A stretch of DNA of 64,000 nt from Variovorax paradoxus. Its GTDB lineage: Bacteria; Pseudomonadota; Gammaproteobacteria; Burkholderiales; Burkholderiaceae_C. Shown piece after piece: positions 62,729-64,000 of the stretch; within the stretch, counting starts at the first letter, position 1; each line of letters starts with the position of its first letter. The stretch is from NCBI RefSeq assembly GCF_024734665.1, contig NZ_CP102931.1, forward strand, positions 3,160,001 through 3,224,000, in the 5' to 3' direction. Under the pieces are notes generated by a model. The model saw only the letters and a list, made by a program, of their open reading frames with translations. It did not search any database and was not told where the DNA came from. Position numbers and translations under genes: made by a program.

Positions 62729-64000
62729 ATGGCCTTCTCCCCTGCACCGGCAATTCCGGACGACGACTTCGCGCTGCTCGATGCCTGGTGGCGCGCCGCC
62801 AACTACCTCTCGGCGGGCCAGATCTACCTGATGGACAACCCCCTGCTGCGCGAGAAGCTTGTGCTCTCGCACATCAAGCCGCGCCTGCTGGGGCATTGGG
62901 GGACCACGCCGGGCCTGAATTTCATCTACGCGCACATGAACCGCGCCATCAACGCGCGGGACCTCGATGCCATCTTCATCGCGGGTCCGGGCCACGGCGG
63001 GCCGGGCGTGGTCGCCAACACGTACCTCGAAGGGACCTACAGCGAGGTGTATCCCGCCATCGGGCAGGACGCCGAGGGCCTGCAGCGCCTGTTCACTCAG
63101 TTTTCGTTTCCGGGCGGCATTCCGAGCCACGTCGCGCCCGAGACGCCGGGCTCCATCCACGAGGGCGGCGAGCTGGGCTATTCGCTGCTGCACGCCTACG
63201 GAGCGGTGTTCGACAACCCTTCGCTGCTGGCCTGCTGCGTGATCGGCGACGGCGAGGCCGAGACCGGTGCGCTGGCGGCGAGCTGGCACTCCAACAAGTT
63301 CCTGAACCCGCAGCGCGACGGAGCGGTGCTGCCGATCCTGCATCTGAACGGCTACAAGATTGCCGGCCCCACCGTGCTGGCGCGCATCGGCGAGGAAGAA
63401 CTGACGCAGTTGCTGCGTGGCTACGGGCACGAACCGTACTTCGTCGTGGGCGACGAGCCGGCCGGGATGCACAGGCAGATGGCGGCCGTGCTCGATACAG
63501 CGCTGGACAGCATTCGCGCCATCCAGGCCAGCGCCCGCAAGGACGGTTTTCACACGAGGCCGCGCTGGCCCATGATCGTGCTGCGATCTCCCAAGGGCTG
63601 GACCGGACCGCGCCAGGTTGACGGCCTGCAGGTCGAAGGCACCTTCCGCGCGCACCAGGTGCCGCTCACCGACTTTGCAGCCAAGCCCGGCCACGTCGAA
63701 CTGCTCGAACAGTGGCTGCGCAGCTACCGGCCCGAGGAACTGTTCGATGCGCGCGGCGCGCTGCGCCCCGAAATCGCGGCCCTCGCGCCCGTGGGCCTTC
63801 GCCGCATGAGTGCCAATCCGCACGCCAATGGCGGATTGCTGCTGAAGGATCTGACGATGCCGCCCTTCCGCGCACACGCCGTGCCGGTGGTGGCGCCGGG
63901 TGCGGTCGACGCCGAGGCCACGCGCGTCGCGGGCAACTTCCTGCGCGAAGTCATGCGCGCCAATGCGCAAGAGCGCAACTTCCGGGTGATGGGACCTGAC
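62729..64000 (+). CDS. xfp: Phosphoketolase (partial, continues beyond right edge)
   Basis: Thiamine-diphosphate-dependent xylulose-5-phosphate/fructose-6-phosphate phosphoketolase; 424 N-terminal codons are visible. [39 protein letters not shown] and [20 protein letters not shown] are hallmarks, and the ThDP-binding GDGEAETG lies near residue 172. It splits a sugar phosphate with phosphate into acetyl phosphate and an aldose phosphate, giving ATP through acetate kinase. The acetate it yields can be handled by Acs and ActP encoded nearby. An FNR-like box upstream suggests induction when oxygen is low. Confidence 0.95.
   Translation, partial: MAFSPAPAIPDDDFALLDAWWRAANYLSAGQIYLMDNPLLREKLVLSHIKPRLLGHWGTTPGLNFIYAHMNRAINARDLDAIFIAGPGHGGPGVVANTYLEGTYSEVYPAIGQDAEGLQRLFTQFSFPGGIPSHVAPETPGSIHEGGELGYSLLHAYGAVFDNPSLLACCVIGDGEAETGALAASWHSNKFLNPQRDGAVLPILHLNGYKIAGPTVLARIGEEELTQLLRGYGHEPYFVVGDEPAGMHRQMAAVLDTALDSIRAIQASARKDGFHTRPRWPMIVLRSPKGWTGPRQVDGLQVEGTFRAHQVPLTDFAAKPGHVELLEQWLRSYRPEELFDARGALRPEIAALAPVGLRRMSANPHANGGLLLKDLTMPPFRAHAVPVVAPGAVDAEATRVAGNFLREVMRANAQERNFRVMGPD

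Overview
The window is high-GC and gene-dense. Four Bug/TctC-type orphan periplasmic binding proteins, a three-subunit PntAA/PntAB/PntB transhydrogenase and the general gene mix point to a betaproteobacterium of the order Burkholderiales, most likely a Variovorax-like member of the Comamonadaceae. This is an inference from gene content; no rRNA or tRNA gene is visible.

Region 1 (1-14.7 kb) is accessory catabolism. A GMC oxidoreductase and an aldehyde dehydrogenase lie beside an ABC-type binding protein, a Bug receptor and a LysR regulator. Next comes a truncated copy of an acyl-CoA synthetase. A six-gene minus-strand operon follows (creatinase/M24-like, Bug, creatinase/M24-like, frameshifted GAF, Bug, alpha/beta hydrolase). 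It diverges from a TetR regulator across a clear palindromic operator. An AraC regulator follows. Region 2 (14.8-18.6 kb) encodes four exported proteins: a double ABM-domain protein, a DUF1330 protein, an SGNH lipoprotein and an alpha/beta hydrolase. Region 3 (18.8-24.1 kb) has a dehydrogenase/Fe-ADH-like/prephenate dehydratase operon that diverges from an amidohydrolase-Bug pair.

Region 4 (24.2-36.6 kb) is a CoA-thioester degradation cassette. On the minus strand are an NDP-forming acyl-CoA synthetase, two crotonase-family proteins and an acyl-CoA dehydrogenase. On the plus strand are a dienoyl-CoA reductase-like SDR, a 3-hydroxyacyl-CoA dehydrogenase and a PcaF-like thiolase, followed by pntAA-panD-pntAB-pntB. 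Together these could activate and beta-oxidise an organic acid, convert NADH to NADPH and supply beta-alanine for CoA.

Region 5 (about 36.9-46.8 kb) is an insertion lying between a 3'-truncated panD and a HiPIP gene with a replaced C-terminus. It carries a Tn7-like transposition module (TnsA-like, TnsB, TnsC, TniQ), a second TniQ, a BcepMu gp16-like HTH protein, a candidate small RNA and a set of repeats near its right end. The TnsA-like protein seems to lack the nuclease residues, and no matching left end was found.

Region 6 (46.8-64 kb) looks like a low-oxygen/stress regulon. It encodes HiPIP, universal stress proteins, a flavodoxin-like protein, hemerythrin, a zinc alcohol dehydrogenase, a desaturase with a DHH protein, an HDAC-like deacetylase, acetate symport and activation (ActP, Acs), Host_attach and BON proteins, a NarL/LuxR response regulator and a phosphoketolase. 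Twelve FNR/FixK-like sites, TTG(A/C)-N6-(T/G)CAA or one mismatch from it, sit in the intergenic regions, mostly 60-75 bp upstream of start codons.
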